Positions 62,298 to 64,000 of a DNA stretch of 64,000 nucleotides are shown here, piece after piece. Below the pieces are notes generated by a model that saw nothing but the letters and a program-made list of their open reading frames with translations, was not told the origin of the DNA and searched no databases. The position numbers were made by a program, and so were the translations under genes. Each line of letters opens with the position of its first letter. Positions within the stretch are counted from its first letter, which is position 1. The stretch is from Nostoc foliaceum FACHB-393 (GTDB taxonomy: Bacteria > Cyanobacteriota > Cyanobacteriia > Cyanobacteriales > Nostocaceae). Location of the stretch: positions 30,865 through 94,864 of the forward strand of contig NZ_JACJTD010000030.1 of assembly GCF_014698505.1 (NCBI RefSeq), in the 5' to 3' direction.

Positions 62298-62948
62298 ATG
62301 GAAAAAAGTCAGAGTGTACAGCGCGAGCGAACCCAACTAAGAGGGGCTACTCCAGAGCTGACAAACAGGAAATCGAGATTAAAACAAAGCTCGAACGTTC
62401 TGATATATCTGGTTGCACACCATCCTTGGCTATTGTTAACTGGGTGTTTAGCCATGTTTTTAGGAGGTGGTGCCTTTGCCCTGTATAGCTTAGGTAATGC
62501 TGGACAGGTAACACAAGAAGAACCAGAAAAAATCCCAGTTATAGTTGAAGAACCAATCAATGCGCCTTCTGAGAATAGTAATCCTACACCTTTATGGATG
62601 GTGGCTGCGATCGTCCTCAGCTGTGGTAGTGGTTCCTTGCTCATTTTCCGAATGCTCAACCGGACAACCCAACCGCAAAAAGTCCAAAAACAGATTAACC
62701 GTCATCAGGCACGCTTGGCACAGAACCATTACCAAAGATTGGAGCCACGCCTTCCCAAGAACCAGCCAATCTTTGTGCCACAGCCACAACTGATGCCTAT
62801 GATGCAGATGCGACCTAAAACAAAACATTTGGTGACGGTTCTGCCAGCAGAACACAAGCACCACTTGGATATGCGCACAGACTCTTTAGCAGACTTGATG
62901 GATCTTCGTAAAGATAGTTCACTGTCTGCAATTTTACGCCAGTATTAA
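62298..62948 (+). CDS. Two-helix membrane protein, unknown
   Basis: A 216-residue protein. A basic N-terminus is followed by helix 1 (HHPWLLLTGCLAMFLGGGAF), a Pro/Glu-rich spacer (EEPEKIPVIVEEPINAP), helix 2 (LWMVAAIVLSCGSGSLLIF) and a long basic/Gln/Met-rich cytoplasmic tail (QPQLMPMMQMRPKTK). It looks like a conserved cyanobacterial protein without a named family. It lies about 200 bases after ddl. A terminator-like hairpin follows at 62996-63018. Confidence 0.75.
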   Translation: MEKSQSVQRERTQLRGATPELTNRKSRLKQSSNVLIYLVAHHPWLLLTGCLAMFLGGGAFALYSLGNAGQVTQEEPEKIPVIVEEPINAPSENSNPTPLWMVAAIVLSCGSGSLLIFRMLNRTTQPQKVQKQINRHQARLAQNHYQRLEPRLPKNQPIFVPQPQLMPMMQMRPKTKHLVTVLPAEHKHHLDMRTDSLADLMDLRKDSSLSAILRQY

Positions 62949-62995
62949 AGTTCCTGTAAAGCAAAAACCTTTCAAAATAATATTTTTTGCGAATT

Positions 62996-63018
62996 AAGGC
63001 ACGGTTCTACCGTGCCTT
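62996..63018 (+). terminator. Hairpin after two-helix membrane protein
   Basis: AAGGCACGG / CCGTGCCTT with loop TTCTA, then TTACT. The T-tract is short. Confidence 0.6.
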
Positions 63019-63071
63019 TACTAATATCTAGAGGATATATATAGGACTAGTATTTGATTTTTGAAAAGATA

Positions 63072-63150
63072 CGTAGGGTGCGTTAGCGACAGCGTAACGC
63101 ACCATTCTTAAGGCTTTGGTGCGTTACGGCTTACGCCTAACACACCCTAC
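63072..63150. repeat. Inverted-repeat element GTAGGGTGCGTT
   Basis: GTAGGGTGCGTTAGCGACAG at the left and GCCTAACACACCCTAC at the right, with inner arms around GCGTTACGGCTTACGC. It lies in the 341-base gap before the last lipoprotein gene. Confidence 0.65.
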
Positions 63151-63289
63151 AAATACTTAGATTTTTTCAGAAATCAAATATGATTCCTATAGCTGTTCTC
63201 ACTTCGGTGCAACCCCACCCCGTATTTGCTGACGCAAACACTCCCTTCTCTTTGCTAAGGAGAAGGGTTGCGGCGAACGCGCTTAAAAA

Positions 63290-63778
63290 ATGATCTTGCT
63301 GAAAAAAAAAGCAGCAGTCTGTCCAGTTAAACTGATAAGGTTGAAAATAGCAGATCAAGCAGTGAATAACATAGTGCGGTTAGTTTTGACAGCAATATTG
63401 CTGGTGCTAGTGACAGCTTGTGGCAGTATTGGACTGCTACCGACTAGCGAGTTAGTGCAAAAAGCGATCGCACTTGGGCTAGAGCAAACTCAACAAAAAC
63501 TTAGCCAACAGTTGGATCTAGATTTTCAAGGATTTGAAATCAAGCGGCTATCAATTACCCAAGAACAACCTCTAACGATTGAAAATTTACCAGCTTTCCG
63601 CGTTCGGGGAACCTACGACTTGATTGTAAAACTACCAAAACGGCGCTTGACGCAACCAAAAAAACCTTTTGACGTTTACCTGCAAATTCAGCAAGAAGGC
63701 AAAACCTGGCGATTGCTGCTTCCAGAAAAAGGTAGTAAAGATACTCAATCAATTTGGCGTAGCTATCTCATCGAATAG
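63290..63778 (+). CDS. Probable lipoprotein, unknown
   Basis: A 162-residue protein. A long basic leader is followed by a hydrophobic stretch and lipobox LVTAC, with the mature Cys near residue 44. The mature part is rich in beta strands (FQGFEIKRLSITQEQPLTIE, FRVRGTYDLIVKLPKRRL, WRLLLPEKG). The true start may be an internal codon giving a shorter signal peptide. No family recognised. The downstream partial gene is separate. Confidence 0.75.
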   Translation: MILLKKKAAVCPVKLIRLKIADQAVNNIVRLVLTAILLVLVTACGSIGLLPTSELVQKAIALGLEQTQQKLSQQLDLDFQGFEIKRLSITQEQPLTIENLPAFRVRGTYDLIVKLPKRRLTQPKKPFDVYLQIQQEGKTWRLLLPEKGSKDTQSIWRSYLIE

Positions 63779-63867
63779 CTGGAATGTGCAACTACAAAAA
63801 CCATCACAATCTATTTCTGTTCCTACTTTCGCCAAAAGGCTAGCAAAGATACTCAACCTAATTGGCA

Positions 63868-64000
63868 ATGAAAGAATTAAAAAGTTCGTCGAGCCGATTG
63901 ATTCGTCTGTTTAAACAAAGTCGAGAGAATTGGAAAGAAACAGCGCTTGAAAGGCAACGAAAGCTGAGAGCGCTTGAAATAAAGATTAGAGATTTATCGC
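63868..64000 (+). CDS. Partial gene at window edge, possible transposase-related protein
   Basis: Starts ATG 63868 and stays open to the window end (44 codons). The sequence is basic and coiled-coil-like: MKELKSSSSRLIRLFKQSRE then NWKETALERQRKLRALEIKI. This type of N-terminus occurs in proteins encoded with some cyanobacterial insertion sequences, from memory. The rest is outside the window, so the identity is not settled. Confidence 0.5.
   Translation, partial: MKELKSSSSRLIRLFKQSRENWKETALERQRKLRALEIKIRDLS

Noticed and set aside
63669..63914. 81-codon frame near the window end
   Set aside because: Overlaps the lipoprotein gene out of frame and runs past the start of the next gene; no support.
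1..64000. tRNA and rRNA genes
   Set aside because: Intergenic stretches were scanned by eye for cloverleaf-like ends and conserved T-arm sequences; none was convincing. A tRNA-finding program would settle this.

Overview
The window looks like chromosomal DNA of a filamentous, heterocyst-type cyanobacterium (Nostoc/Anabaena group). The evidence is the many HIP1-type octamers (GCGATCGC), a split dnaE whose C-terminal half starts with a Nostoc-type C-intein, a CyaB1-type adenylate cyclase, PatA-like and CheY-like response regulators, several very large GAF/PAS sensor kinases, and many short palindromic dispersed repeats. All assignments come from reading the sequence; no database search was run.

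Layout. 1-6 kb: a 5'-cut Dps gene, pirin, a MASE3 histidine kinase, a methyltransferase and a LysR regulator. 6-10 kb: pentapeptide-repeat and hypothetical genes, then the split-intein DnaE C-half (minus strand). 10-16 kb: a GDSL hydrolase, a PatA-like regulator beside a dead CheY-like gene, gene-poor DNA with repeats, and two membrane proteins. 17-27 kb: a CyaB1-type cyclase and a 2364-residue Ser/Thr-His hybrid kinase (minus). 27-35 kb: ccdA-ccsB (cytochrome c maturation), queF, small conserved genes, a dead histidine kinase, a peptidoglycan-binding protein and an ArsA/Get3-like ATPase. 35-40 kb: a four-GAF phytochrome/cyanobacteriochrome-like kinase and dnaN. 40-45 kb: an accessory, decaying region with toxin-antitoxin remnants, an 84-bp tandem repeat and a diversity-generating retroelement (DGR) relic. 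45-54.5 kb: an RND metal-efflux-type operon with a lipoprotein and an RppA-like regulator, then hicBA, an ester-cyclase-like gene, a Crp-type gene and the matching RppB-like kinase. 54.5-64 kb: a probable oriC with seven DnaA boxes, dnaA, an HtrA protease, def, an RCK channel with an unusual filter, ddl, small envelope genes and the start of a transposase-like gene.

Most notable. At 42.0-44.1 kb a TIR-FGE fusion protein ends in a DGR-type variable region with a downstream GC hairpin and is followed by an avd-like gene. The variable region is frameshifted. The avd gene is split by a 164-bp inverted-repeat element flanked by a TTA duplication, and removing the element restores the Avd reading frame across the site. 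No reverse transcriptase or template repeat is visible in the window, so this reads as a dead or orphaned DGR.

A second theme is repeats shaping genes. One dispersed repeat sits in frame inside the LysR gene, another supplies the stop codon of a 139-residue protein, and a hairpin repeat supplies the stop codon of the 2364-residue kinase. Several genes are broken next to such elements: avd, two PIN toxins, a CheY-like regulator and a histidine kinase. Replication is also well represented, with dnaE-C, dnaN, dnaA and a probable oriC in one window.
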